Shown piece by piece: positions 1 through 7,922 of a DNA stretch of 53,813 bases. The stretch is taken from the NCBI GenBank assembly GCA_029881805.1, contig JAOULW010000014.1, positions 1-53,813 on the forward strand, given 5' to 3'. The stretch is from Candidatus Bathyarchaeota archaeon (GTDB taxonomy: Archaea > Thermoproteota > Bathyarchaeia > Bathyarchaeales > Bathycorpusculaceae). The position numbers and the translations under genes were made by a program. A model generated the notes under the pieces. The model did no database searches. It worked only from the letters and a program-made list of their open reading frames with translations, and was not told the DNA's origin. Within the stretch, counting starts at the first letter, position 1. Every line of letters begins with the position of its first letter.

Positions 1-252
1 TAGCGATTCTGCGATTTCTACCCCAACAACAACGTGATGGACTGTATGAGTTTTTGAACGACCAATATCATGTAGAAGTGCTCCTATTTCTACAAGTTCC
101 AAATCAATGTTCAATCCTTTTTCTTTACAGGCTTTCGCGATTTCCACTGCTAATTCAGAAACAGTTCTACAATGTCTTACAACATATCTTGAGCATCCAC
201 TTTGGCGAAGAAGTTGTATAGCTTGCTCTCTTGATGGAAGATTCTCACTCAC
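1..252 (-). CDS. HD-domain (HDIG, TIGR00295-like) protein, 3' part outside window
   Basis: This is the first 84 codons of a gene that runs off the left edge. It starts at a GTG (252-250) that overlaps the TFE stop by 8 bases, so it is translationally coupled to TFE as the last visible gene of the operon. The translation contains the HD signature: a histidine in the RHCRTV segment, then LLHDIGRSKTH, followed by further histidines (HTVHH). This fits the archaeal HDIG/TIGR00295 group of putative metal-dependent phosphohydrolases. The substrate is not known. The family call is firm from the HD motif; the activity is inference. Confidence 0.8.
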   Translation of the reverse strand, partial: MSENLPSREQAIQLLRQSGCSRYVVRHCRTVSELAVEIAKACKEKGLNIDLELVEIGALLHDIGRSKTHTVHHVVVGVEIAESL

Positions 253-802
253 CCAATTCCTTCCTTAATTGTTCGACTTTCTTTGTTAATGTTTGAAGGA
301 TTTTGTCATTTTCATAATGCATAATTGATTTACCACATGTCGGGCATCGAAAAACAATTTCCAGGGCGTCTTCAAATGGGATGCGTCTACATCCTGGCGT
401 GTAGCAGTAGTAGAAATCATGATTCTTTTCGTATTGCAGTCGAATGTTGAGCTTTTCGAGCACTCGGCGTTTTTGACTTAGTATGAAGCCTTCAAGCTGG
501 TCTGGTTGTAATCTCCAATGAAATATGAACCATCCAGTTTTTGGGTCACGTGTTCTTCTCAAGCTTACAAGGGAATGGTCATAAAGTTTATAGAGGATTT
601 TGCGAACAGAATTCAGCCTTATGCCGGTTTTGTTTGCTATTTCGTCGTCTGTGGTTTCATCTGAGTTTTTGAGAATCTCGATTAGTTTAACGGCTTCTTC
701 GTCGCCTAAGGCTTCTGCCACTCTTACTAGGGTCGCGTCGTCTATGTTCGATAGCATAGTGAACCTTTCGCTCAGCGTTTGAATACTCTCGTTTCTTTTC
801 AT
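245..802 (-). CDS. tfe: Transcription initiation factor TFE, alpha subunit
   Basis: Archaeal homologue of the TFIIE alpha subunit, which helps open the promoter together with TBP, TFB and RNA polymerase. With the ATG at 802 it has 185 residues, the usual length. The N-terminal two thirds form the winged-helix (ESR) domain, including the segment EIANKTGIRLNSVRKILYKL. The C-terminal zinc ribbon has Cys at about 133, 138, 153 and 156 (CYTPGC and CPTCG). A TTG fifteen bases upstream (817) is also possible, but I prefer the ATG. It lies 52 bases downstream of Trm56 and overlaps the next gene. This gene order with MBF1, HflX and Trm56 is the information-processing cluster seen in many archaea. Confidence 0.93.
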   Translation of the reverse strand: MKRNESIQTLSERFTMLSNIDDATLVRVAEALGDEEAVKLIEILKNSDETTDDEIANKTGIRLNSVRKILYKLYDHSLVSLRRTRDPKTGWFIFHWRLQPDQLEGFILSQKRRVLEKLNIRLQYEKNHDFYYCYTPGCRRIPFEDALEIVFRCPTCGKSIMHYENDKILQTLTKKVEQLRKELGE

Positions 803-853
803 AATATATATCTGCAAACTTTAATTTAAATCTCTTTACAAATCTGCTCAGGC

Positions 854-1399
854 CTAATTATTTCTTACTATTTTCTTTCCCCTTTTCTGACAGATTATTT
901 TTACTTTTACATTCTCGAAACTTCTAGTAAGTTCCGTCCCTTCAAAAAAGCGGTCTAGAAAAACAGCCATACTTGCGCATTCTGAGTGAGGTTGATTGCC
1001 GATTGCCACATTAAAATCAGAAATAGTCTCCGAGAAGAATTCTCTTGGAACTTTTTGGCTTCCAACAATGATCAAAATGTCTTTTTCTAGAGTCTTAATT
1101 CTTTGTAGAACGTCGCTCGTTTGGATATTTTCTCCATAGGCTGTCAAGTGAACAACTATTCCGCCTTTTTCCTTCCAGTCTTTAATAACTTTTTTCCAGG
1201 GTGTTCCCATTTCAAAAAGGAATGGACCTCCCCAGTTTTTGGTTATCTTTTCTATCATTTCTTTAATCTTTTCATCTTTTATGTCTGAAAGCATAAGACC
1301 CGATGCTCCCAGTGCTCGTGCGGCTAGTATGACATGTGTTGTAAGCCTAGCATCCCTCTTTGGCCTGTGACCCCATCGTAACACAAATATTTTAGGCAT
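854..1399 (-). CDS. tRNA (cytidine(56)-2'-O)-methyltransferase, SPOUT family
   Basis: A 181-residue aTrm56-type SPOUT methyltransferase, which 2'-O-methylates C56 in the T-loop of archaeal tRNAs using S-adenosylmethionine. The N-terminus (VLRWGHRPKRDARLTTH) is the family's characteristic opening. The knot region carries IVGSQKVPREFF and the C-terminal signature VAIGNQPHSECASMAVFL. It starts at an ATG 24 bases after the HflX stop, so it is operonic with the genes on both sides. Function is well established for close family members; nothing looks damaged. Confidence 0.92.
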   Translation of the reverse strand: MPKIFVLRWGHRPKRDARLTTHVILAARALGASGLMLSDIKDEKIKEMIEKITKNWGGPFLFEMGTPWKKVIKDWKEKGGIVVHLTAYGENIQTSDVLQRIKTLEKDILIIVGSQKVPREFFSETISDFNVAIGNQPHSECASMAVFLDRFFEGTELTRSFENVKVKIICQKRGKKIVRNN

Positions 1400-1423
1400 G
1401 TTCTCTTCACTTTGATGGGCATT

Positions 1424-2689
1424 TTATTGCTTAGTCTTTTCGAGTTTTCCATTAAATTCTTCTGCCCGGGTTTTCACTTTGTCAGCAAACCATGGAACAG
1501 TTTCAAAGATTATATGAGCAGAATTATCTGTATAGTTTATGGTTTGTACGTCGGCGCTTTTGAAAAGCCATGATATGAATGACATGGTTTCGTCTGTTAA
1601 CGGTATGCTCAGTGAAACTCGGATGTAGTTTTTGATTGCCTTTAGCATCTCTTGTTCCAAAAGATTGAAGTTGGTCTTGTTCAAGGCTGATATCGGAGTC
1701 GGATTTGGTGTTTTCCCTCTTAGTTTATCAAGTTTGTGCTGTATCTCTGTTTCAGGTAACAAATCAATTTTGTTTAAGGCTGTTATTATGGGAATGCCGG
1801 ATGCTCCTATGCGTTCTATTGTTTCTAGACAGGTTGAGAGTTTCTTTTCAATAAGATCTACTGGTTCGCTTACATCTACGACTAGAAGTATCAGATCTGA
1901 GTAGATGGTTTCTTCGAGGGTTGAATGAAAAGCTTCTATTAAGGTCAGTGGTAAACGGTCTATGAAGCCAACAGTGTCTGTTAATAGAAATTTTTTCTTT
2001 GACAATTCCACAAGCCTTGTTGTTGTGGAGAGCGTTGTGAATAAAGCGGCATCTACTGGGACTTCTTCCTCTGTAAATGCATTAAAAATTGAGCTTTTAC
2101 CTGCGTTTGTATATCCAGCTAAAGAAATCGATGAAAATCCCAGCTCTGTCCTTCTTTCGCGGTGCAAAAGTCGTTTGCTCCGGATTTTCTTCAGTTTTTT
2201 GCGTATGGTGTGCACTTGTCTTTTTACGCTTTCGTAGTAGACATCCACTTCGTATGCTCCAAGCCCCATGAATCCGGGTTGTTCTTCCTTTCTTGCCAAT
2301 CTGACTTTTTCTTTTGCATGGGCTAATTCGTATCCCAGTCTTGCGAGTTGGATTTGCAGTTTTGCTTCGGTTGTTGTGGCTCTTTTTGTAAAGATTTCGA
2401 GGATCAGCTGGAAACGGTCGATGACCTCGACGTTTGTTGCTTTTGCCAGATTATAAGATTGAACGGATTTTAACGGATTATCAAAGATTACTTTTTGCGC
2501 TTCTGTTTTTCTTACAAGTTCGGCGAGTTCTTCCACTTTTCCAGCGCCTATCTGGTAACGGGAGTCTGGCTCTCTAATCTGTTCTATTTTGTCGACAATA
2601 ATGTATCCGGCAGATTCCGCTAAACTTCTGAGTTCCTCTAGGCTTGATTGTTCAAAAGATTGTCGGCGTTGAACTAGAACCGCTTTCGT
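1424..2689 (-). CDS. hflX: GTPase HflX, probably initiated at ACG
   Basis: HflX-type Obg-superfamily GTPase that binds the large ribosomal subunit. Family features are clear: a helical N-terminal domain, the G1 P-loop GYTNAGKSS, a G3 DTVGF and a G4 NKID. The first canonical start in frame, GTG at 2536, would remove about 51 residues. Those residues match the HflX N-terminus (KAVLVQRRQ, LEELRSLAESAGY, YQIGAGK). The frame is open from 2710, yet has no ATG, GTG or TTG before 2536. An ACG at 2689-2687 sits 9 bases after a strong GGAGGA (2704-2699), exactly where family members have Met before KAVLVQRR. It overlaps the end of the MBF1 gene by 16 bases. The family is certain; the ACG start is inference, and a base error for ATG is the alternative. 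Confidence 0.85.
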   Translation of the reverse strand, partial: TKAVLVQRRQSFEQSSLEELRSLAESAGYIIVDKIEQIREPDSRYQIGAGKVEELAELVRKTEAQKVIFDNPLKSVQSYNLAKATNVEVIDRFQLILEIFTKRATTTEAKLQIQLARLGYELAHAKEKVRLARKEEQPGFMGLGAYEVDVYYESVKRQVHTIRKKLKKIRSKRLLHRERRTELGFSSISLAGYTNAGKSSIFNAFTEEEVPVDAALFTTLSTTTRLVELSKKKFLLTDTVGFIDRLPLTLIEAFHSTLEETIYSDLILLVVDVSEPVDLIEKKLSTCLETIERIGASGIPIITALNKIDLLPETEIQHKLDKLRGKTPNPTPISALNKTNFNLLEQEMLKAIKNYIRVSLSIPLTDETMSFISWLFKSADVQTINYTDNSAHIIFETVPWFADKVKTRAEEFNGKLEKTKQ

Positions 2690-3207
2690 TCCTCTTGCTC
2701 CTCCTTTTTCTCATCTTTCTTGTTTATGTTGATCAAGTCCCCTAACGTTAGTTCGCGACTCGATGGTTTAGGAACCTTGATTTTTTCCTCAGAAGCCGGA
2801 ACGAGTAATTTGATTTTTAATTTGTGTTCAAGTTTCGTTACTAGCATGTTGTCTGGCGTCATTTTTCCTGTTTCAATTTTTCTGAGAACTGATACCTTTT
2901 CGTTTATTTTTTTGCCTAGTTCCTCGTGTGAAATCCCAAGTTTTTCTCTTGCTTGTCTTATCTTTGCGTGAAAGTTTTCTACTAGTTCTTGTGTTGTGTC
3001 TACTGCTGGCGTTGATGATTTTTTGCTTTGGATTCTTAGTGGAGGAACTGCCGTTCTTGTTTTAGGGGTTGTAGTTTTTGGTTTTTCTTCCTCCCAGATG
3101 ATTTTTCCGTGTTTAGAACAGTGGCTGCATACTGTCAGTTTCGCACCTTCAATCATGACGCAATATGGTTTACCGTAGATGTTGTGTCCGCAGACTTCAC
3201 ATCGCAA
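2674..3207 (-). CDS. Multiprotein bridging factor aMBF1 (zinc ribbon + HTH)
   Basis: A 177-residue archaeal MBF1 (TIGR00270 type). The N-terminus is a zinc ribbon with CEVC near residues 3-6 and CSHC near 27-30. A flexible linker rich in Lys/Thr/Pro follows. An XRE-type helix-turn-helix then covers about 75-135 (LGISHEELGKKINEKVSVLRKIETGKM). The C-terminus is a charged tail. The start appears to be TTG at 3207. It is the first gene of the minus-strand operon leading into HflX, Trm56 and TFE. MBF1 links to transcription and the small ribosomal subunit in archaea; the exact role here is not determined from sequence. Confidence 0.93.
   Translation of the reverse strand: MRCEVCGHNIYGKPYCVMIEGAKLTVCSHCSKHGKIIWEEEKPKTTTPKTRTAVPPLRIQSKKSSTPAVDTTQELVENFHAKIRQAREKLGISHEELGKKINEKVSVLRKIETGKMTPDNMLVTKLEHKLKIKLLVPASEEKIKVPKPSSRELTLGDLININKKDEKKEEQEERKRF
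2698..2706 (-). promoter_or_regulatory. Strong ribosome binding site that decides the HflX start
   Basis: AAGGAGGAG on the minus strand, inside the end of the MBF1 reading frame. It is a near-perfect anti-16S match. The nearest in-frame codon at normal spacing that could start HflX is the ACG at 2689; no ATG, GTG or TTG follows at a useful distance in that frame. The site therefore supports initiation at the extended N-terminus rather than at GTG 2536. Confidence 0.6.
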
Positions 3208-3270
3208 TTGCTGGCACGCACCTAGGCTGCTTTTATTGTTACGGTTGTGTTTATAGTTGTCGAATCATAA

Positions 3271-3765
3271 ATGTATGGTCAATGGTGCATATGTTTGGAA
3301 GATGCTCTTAGAAAGATTAGAAGTGTAGCAGACTATCAATTTGGAAGAGGAGTAGGTATCAAGCTTTTTCCTGGAAAAGTGAAAGTTCTCTATTCTAAAA
3401 GAACTGGCAGAATACGTTATGTCTATCTGAACGGACAGAGGCTTGTGACACTTCGCCCTACGAATGGCTTGTTTTCGCTGAGCATCAAAGGGGCAAAGCG
3501 TATTGCTGATAATGCTGGCTCTGCAAGATGTTTTGTTACTGTGAGGGACGATGTTTCACAGTTTATTGCTGACGGCGGCGATGTTTTTGCAGTTCACATT
3601 GTTAAGGCTGATGATGAAATTCACCCAAAAGATGAGGTCATTGTCGTGGATAAAAGCGGCGAAGTTTTGGCGGTTGGGCGAGCTGTCTTGTCTGGTGAAG
3701 AAATGAAAGCATTCAAGAGAGGTGTCGCTGTTAAGATTAGACGCGGATGCTTGCAACAAGGTTAA
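3271..3765 (+). CDS. PUA-domain RNA-binding protein (archaeosine TGT C-terminal-like)
   Basis: A 164-residue protein with a pre-PUA-like N-terminal part (about 1-85) and a C-terminal PUA domain (about 85-162). The PUA signature is visible as CFVTVRDDVSQFIADGGDVFAVHIV followed by DEVIVVDKSGEVLAVGRAVLS. It resembles the RNA-binding C-terminal unit of archaeosine tRNA-guanine transglycosylases (TIGR00451 group), but no catalytic TGT barrel is present. It may act as a stand-alone RNA-binding subunit. It diverges from MBF1 across a 63-base gap and is followed by NAC on the same strand. Family is clear, function is inferred. Confidence 0.8.
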   Translation: MYGQWCICLEDALRKIRSVADYQFGRGVGIKLFPGKVKVLYSKRTGRIRYVYLNGQRLVTLRPTNGLFSLSIKGAKRIADNAGSARCFVTVRDDVSQFIADGGDVFAVHIVKADDEIHPKDEVIVVDKSGEVLAVGRAVLSGEEMKAFKRGVAVKIRRGCLQQG

Positions 3766-3814
3766 GTTTATGAAGTTTGAAAGCTAACTGTTAGGTGAAG
3801 ATAAGGGTGATTTT

Positions 3815-4168
3815 ATGCGTAGAGGCGTTAATCCTCGTGAAGCGAGGCGCATGATGCAACGCATGGGCATGAGCATGGACACAGTTGAAAACGTCAAAGA
3901 AGTTGTCATCAAAACATCCGACAAGGAAATCGTTATCGCAGAGCCTGAAGTAGCGATATTAGCTGTCCAAGGGCAGAAAATCTTTCAAGTAACTGGCGGG
4001 AGAATCACTGAGAAAGCTATGGAGCGTAAGGCGCCAACTGTACCTGAAGAGGATATTAGGCTTGTGGCAGACCAAACAAGTAAAAGCCTCGAAGAAGCAA
4101 GAAAAGCACTGGAAGAATGTGGAGGAGATTTAGCCAAAGCAATTCTTCTGCTTCAATCCAAGATTTAG
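3815..4168 (+). CDS. nac: Nascent polypeptide-associated complex protein (archaeal NAC)
   Basis: A 117-residue archaeal NAC alpha homologue, which binds emerging chains at the ribosome. The N-terminus has the basic stretch GVNPREARRMMQRMGM. A NAC beta-barrel follows (KEIVIAEPEVAILAVQGQKIFQV), and a UBA domain occupies about 78-117 (VADQTSKSLEEARKALEECGGDLAKAI). The ATG at 3815 is preceded by GGGTGA at proper spacing. Length and domain order are typical for the family. Confidence 0.95.
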   Translation: MRRGVNPREARRMMQRMGMSMDTVENVKEVVIKTSDKEIVIAEPEVAILAVQGQKIFQVTGGRITEKAMERKAPTVPEEDIRLVADQTSKSLEEARKALEECGGDLAKAILLLQSKI

Positions 4169-4173
4169 CATGC

Positions 4174-4545
4174 CTACATTAGTCTTCTCAACGCGTAAGG
4201 ACAGCATAGAACTTCTATTCGAACATGCTCTAAATATTCCAGAAGTTTTGCTTTGAGCAATGCTAAGGCTTCCTTGTTTTGCTGAATTTCTTTAACGTGG
4301 AAGTCTTCGATTTCAAAAATCTCCTCTCGCGGGTGCAGAACCATGGCTGCGATGATTTGCTTATTATCATTTTCGACAACATAACAATGTTTTGGCACAA
4401 TTTTTAAATGGTCCAGCGTATGCTCTTTAGCTTCTCTATAAACCTTCTCTGGGCTGCTATTATGGTCTAGAGCAACCATTTTTGCCACGGTTTCGACATC
4501 TTCAACTTTCATATTACGAATACTAAGCGTTAACATCATCTCCAT
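4174..4545 (-). CDS. Divergent GNAT-like acetyltransferase, short
   Basis: A 123-residue protein convergent with NAC, with 5 bases between the stops. The opening (LSIRNMKVEDVETVAKMVA) and the central strand pair (HCYVVENDNKQIIAAMVLHP, then FEIEDFHV) look like the first half of a GNAT N-acetyltransferase fold. The acetyl-CoA loop (R/QxxGxG/A) that should come next is not recognisable, and the C-terminal strands are short. It may be a degenerate or very divergent GNAT. Start choice (ATG 4545 or 4536) is uncertain. Confidence 0.5.
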   Translation of the reverse strand: MEMMLTLSIRNMKVEDVETVAKMVALDHNSSPEKVYREAKEHTLDHLKIVPKHCYVVENDNKQIIAAMVLHPREEIFEIEDFHVKEIQQNKEALALLKAKLLEYLEHVRIEVLCCPYALRRLM

Positions 4546-4775
4546 TTTTAATATTCCAAAATTCTACCCGTCAAGAAAAAGAGCGCCCAATACCTTAATG
4601 AGCCTAAACTGCGAATGCACGACAGTTACTGAAATTTCATCTCAATCGCCTCCGAAGGGAGGCACACACTAATTCTTTGTTCTCTGATTAGAAACTTTGC
4701 TTAGGGCACATGCCTAGGTTCCGTTGCTTTTAAGAAGGCATTTCATGTAATATTTGGTGGAGGCTAGGCTTACAA
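4546..4775. other. Intergenic region with a small GC-rich hairpin
   Basis: No convincing reading frame is present here. A perfect stem GCCTCC (4648-4653) / GGAGGC (4658-4663) around a GAAG loop stands out, and TAGGGCA...TGCCTA nearby (about 4700) forms a second weak stem. No tRNA or obvious snoRNA boxes were recognised. It could be part of an untranslated leader of the PfkB gene or an unrecognised small RNA. Confidence 0.3.
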
Positions 4776-5690
4776 GTGTCAGACATTGTTTCGGTGGGGC
4801 ACCTAACTATAGACCGTATTTTCCTACCTAATAGGAGCGTGCCGTTTATGGTTTTAGGGGGTTCTCCAACCTACGTTTCTCTTGCTGCGAGCTGCCTAGA
4901 CGCGAGAGTTTCTGTGGTTTCTAAGGTTGGCGGCGATTTTCCAGCGGCTTACTCTTGGTGGCTTAAAGAAGAAGGCATCGACTTGTCTGGAGTGGTTAGA
5001 GTTGAAAACGGGCAGACTACACGTTTTGAGCTTAAGTACAACAGTGACTTGTCAGAGCGTACTTTGCGGCTTGTGAGCAAGGCTCCCCCTATAACTGTTG
5101 ATGATATGCCCAATTCTATAAAAGCCAAAGCAATCCACCTCGCACCAATAGTTGGAGAAATCACATACGAAGTAGCTCAGAAACTGAGAACCTCTACTGA
5201 AGTTCTATCTCTTGATCCGCAGGGACTTGTGCGAAATTTTGACGAAAATGGAAACATTACTTATGGCGTGTTGTCAGACAAACGAGTATTAGACCTACTA
5301 AACATCTACAAATCTTCCTTAGTCGAAATTGAAGCTGTCACAACTCAGCCAAACCTTAAATCAGCCATAAAAGCAGTTCATGATCGTGGCGTAAAAGTAG
5401 TAATAGTCACTTTGGGGATGAAAGGTGCTGCACTATCCGTAGAAGGCGATTTCTACAATATTCCTGCGTGTAAACCAGAGAAAATCATAGACCCAACTGG
5501 AGCTGGAGATGCCTTCATCGGAGGCTTTCTAACCGAGTACATTAATGGCGCAAACTATTTACGATGTGCTTGCGTAGCATCTGCAGTTGCGTCGCTCGTC
5601 GTTGAGGCTCAAGGACCAACATTTTCCTGTGACAAAACAAAAATTTACCAAAGGGCGCGTGCGCTTTATGAAAAAGAAATTAAGGAATGA
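4776..5690 (+). CDS. PfkB-family carbohydrate/nucleoside kinase
   Basis: A 304-residue ribokinase-fold kinase. The N-terminal sugar-binding region has the GGSPTYVSLAAS segment and VGGDFPA. The C-terminal PfkB signature reads DPTGAGDAFIGG at about 239-250, with the catalytic base Asp near 245. The start is GTG at 4776, directly before SDIVSVGHLTIDR. Archaeal PfkB proteins phosphorylate substrates ranging from ribose and nucleosides to fructose-6-phosphate. The sequence alone does not settle the substrate, and the neighbours (small zinc protein, ThrRS) do not help. Confidence 0.88.
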   Translation: MSDIVSVGHLTIDRIFLPNRSVPFMVLGGSPTYVSLAASCLDARVSVVSKVGGDFPAAYSWWLKEEGIDLSGVVRVENGQTTRFELKYNSDLSERTLRLVSKAPPITVDDMPNSIKAKAIHLAPIVGEITYEVAQKLRTSTEVLSLDPQGLVRNFDENGNITYGVLSDKRVLDLLNIYKSSLVEIEAVTTQPNLKSAIKAVHDRGVKVVIVTLGMKGAALSVEGDFYNIPACKPEKIIDPTGAGDAFIGGFLTEYINGANYLRCACVASAVASLVVEAQGPTFSCDKTKIYQRARALYEKEIKE

Positions 5691-5742
5691 TGCATATTGT
5701 ATTGGATTAAAAGTCGCGAGTACATAAAAGGAGTTCGAACCT

Positions 5743-5952
5743 TTGGGACGCATCGATAAAGGCATCACATGTAGCGTATCCGGCTGCAACAAAGACGCCA
5801 CCCGCTCAATTTCGGCAGACAAGGTTAAGTCTTCGGGCTTAAATGCTAGTGTTAGCGAAAGGCGTGCTTATCTCTGTAAAGAACATTATAAGGAATATAA
5901 GAAGAGAACCAGAAAAGACAAAATGTTTGAAAAGTGGCGGTATAAAGGCTAG
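5743..5952 (+). CDS. Small zinc-finger-like protein
   Basis: A 69-residue basic protein starting at TTG 5743. Potential zinc ligands are Cys10, Cys15, Cys45 and His48 (CSVSGC ... CKEH). The C-terminus is strongly basic (YKEYKKRTRKDKMFEKWRYKG), suggesting nucleic-acid or ribosome binding. It ends 15 bases before ThrRS and is probably co-transcribed with it. I know no firm function. It resembles short conserved archaeal zinc proteins. Confidence 0.72.
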   Translation: MGRIDKGITCSVSGCNKDATRSISADKVKSSGLNASVSERRAYLCKEHYKEYKKRTRKDKMFEKWRYKG

Positions 5953-5967
5953 AAGAAGGACTGTTCC

Positions 5968-7836
5968 ATGCGAATACTGCAGCTACACTCAAATTACATC
6001 GAGTACAAGCCAATCCAGAAAGAAATAGCCATGGCAGAGGAGACCGAGAAGAAATCGAGCCGCCTAGAAGAAATCGTTGTGTTGTTCACGGCCGTCGAGG
6101 AAGGTGACAATGAAAAGGTGGCCAAAAAAGCCATAAACGAAGTTCAAACCTTTCTTAAAAAATTGAAAGCGAACCGAGTTTTAATCTATCCCTACGCACA
6201 CCTAAGCAGCAACCTAGCAAAACCAAAAGAAGCACTGAAAATAGTCAAGGCTATGGAGACGTATGCAAAAAGGAAACGCATAGAAACATACCGCGCGCCC
6301 TTCGGCTGGAACAAGCAATTCACATTATCAATAAAAGGGCACCCGCTTGCAGAACAATCCCGTGCAATACTATCGACCAAAGAAGAGGAGAAAAAGAAGG
6401 AAAAAGTTTCTGACGCAGTAAAAGCTGAAGAGAAACTGAAATCTTTTTGGCACATTCTTCTCCCAAATGGTAAATTAGTACCAGTCGAAACGTTCAATTT
6501 CAAGGATCACAAAAATCTCGAAAAATTTGCAAAATATGAAATGACTAAGGTAAGAGCTAGCCAACAAATGCCGCCTCATGTTACTTTAATGAAGAGGCTG
6601 GAAATAGCCGACTACGAACTTGGAAGTGACCCTGGAAATATCCGTTGGTACCCAAAGGGTCGACTGATCAAATCTTTGCTTGAGCAGTTTGTCACCTCTA
6701 ACATGACAGAATACGGTGCGATGGAAGTTGAAACTCCAGTAATGTACGACTTTCAGCATCCAAGCCTAGCAGACTACATGAACCGTTTCCCAGCGAGACA
6801 ATATTTACTGAAATCAGAAGACAAGCAACTTTTTCTCCGATTTGCTGCATGCTTTGGGCAGTTTCTGATGGTTCATGACGCTCAGTTCTCTTACAAACAC
6901 ATGCCGCTGAAGGTTTACGAATTAACTCGGTATAGTTTTAGACGGGAGAAAAGCGGCGAAGTCGTGGGTCTAAGGCGTTTAAGAGCCTTTACAATGCCCG
7001 ACTGTCACGCCTTCTGCACAGATCTCAAACAAGCCAAAAAAGAATTTACAACGCGATTCAGACTGTGCATGCAAATTCTAGATGAAATAGGCTTGTCCGC
7101 GAAAGATTATGAAGCGGCAATACGTTTCACAAAAGACTTCTACGAAGAAAACAAGGAATTCATCATGTCTTTGGCCAAGATATTTGGAAAACCCGCTCTT
7201 GTTGAGATGTGGAAAGAACCATTCTTCTATTTCAGACTAAAATGGGACTTCAACTTAGTAGACAATCAAGGTAAGGCAGCAGCTCTCTCAACAGATCAGA
7301 TCGATGTTGAAAATGCAAAGAGATATGACATAAATTATGTTGATGAGAAAGGCGAAAAACGTCATCCGCTAATTCTGCACTGTTCACCGAGTGGAGCGAT
7401 TGAGAGAGACATATACGCGCTGTTGGAGAAAGCTTACAAGGAACAACAAGACGGCAAACCACCAATGCTTCCGCTATGGCTTTCGCCAACACAAGTACGC
7501 ATAATCCCAATGTCTGATAAATACACTGAAAATGTTGAAATACTCGCTAAAAAAATAGAGAAAAACTGCATACGCGTAGACATCGACGATCGGGTATTGA
7601 CTTTGCAAAAGAGAATTCGGGAGGCTGAAATGGAATGGGTACTCTACGTAATCGTCGTAGGCCAAAAAGAAGTAGACTCTGGTTTACTTTCTGTGAGAGA
7701 CAGGAAAACTGGAAAAATACGTAAAATGAAACCTGAAGAATTAATAAAAGAGATTGCAAAAGTAGTGAAAGGCAAGCCCTATAAGCCACTTCCTCTGCCT
7801 AAACATCTTTCAAAAAGGCCGCAATTCTACGGCTAG
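5968..7836 (+). CDS. thrS: Threonyl-tRNA synthetase, archaeal type
   Basis: A class II aminoacyl-tRNA synthetase of 622 residues that charges tRNA-Thr. The N-terminus (MRILQLHSNYIEY) opens the archaeal D-aminoacyl-tRNA-deacylase-like editing domain, which extends to about residue 140 and includes LIYPYAHLSSNLAKP. The catalytic core contains motif 2 (YSFRREKSGEVVGLRRLRAF) and motif 3 (HCSPSGAIERDIYALLE). Candidate zinc ligands are the Cys in AACFGQF and the His in PDCHAF. The anticodon-binding domain fills the C-terminus (LSPTQVRIIPMSDKY onward). The ATG at 5968 follows AGAAGGA. It looks complete. Confidence 0.96.
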   Translation: MRILQLHSNYIEYKPIQKEIAMAEETEKKSSRLEEIVVLFTAVEEGDNEKVAKKAINEVQTFLKKLKANRVLIYPYAHLSSNLAKPKEALKIVKAMETYAKRKRIETYRAPFGWNKQFTLSIKGHPLAEQSRAILSTKEEEKKKEKVSDAVKAEEKLKSFWHILLPNGKLVPVETFNFKDHKNLEKFAKYEMTKVRASQQMPPHVTLMKRLEIADYELGSDPGNIRWYPKGRLIKSLLEQFVTSNMTEYGAMEVETPVMYDFQHPSLADYMNRFPARQYLLKSEDKQLFLRFAACFGQFLMVHDAQFSYKHMPLKVYELTRYSFRREKSGEVVGLRRLRAFTMPDCHAFCTDLKQAKKEFTTRFRLCMQILDEIGLSAKDYEAAIRFTKDFYEENKEFIMSLAKIFGKPALVEMWKEPFFYFRLKWDFNLVDNQGKAAALSTDQIDVENAKRYDINYVDEKGEKRHPLILHCSPSGAIERDIYALLEKAYKEQQDGKPPMLPLWLSPTQVRIIPMSDKYTENVEILAKKIEKNCIRVDIDDRVLTLQKRIREAEMEWVLYVIVVGQKEVDSGLLSVRDRKTGKIRKMKPEELIKEIAKVVKGKPYKPLPLPKHLSKRPQFYG

Positions 7837-7908
7837 CAATGGTGAAAAATGACCGATTTATGCAAAAACTATATCAAACCTAAGTTGAATAGACTAGACT
7901 CTCAATTT

Positions 7909-7914
7909 GGAGGG
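7909..7914 (+). promoter_or_regulatory. Ribosome binding site for ilvE (TTG start)
   Basis: GGAGGG lies 8 bases upstream of the TTG at 7923 and supports that start. No ATG is available near the conserved N-terminus. Confidence 0.6.
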
Positions 7915-7922
7915 CAAAACTA

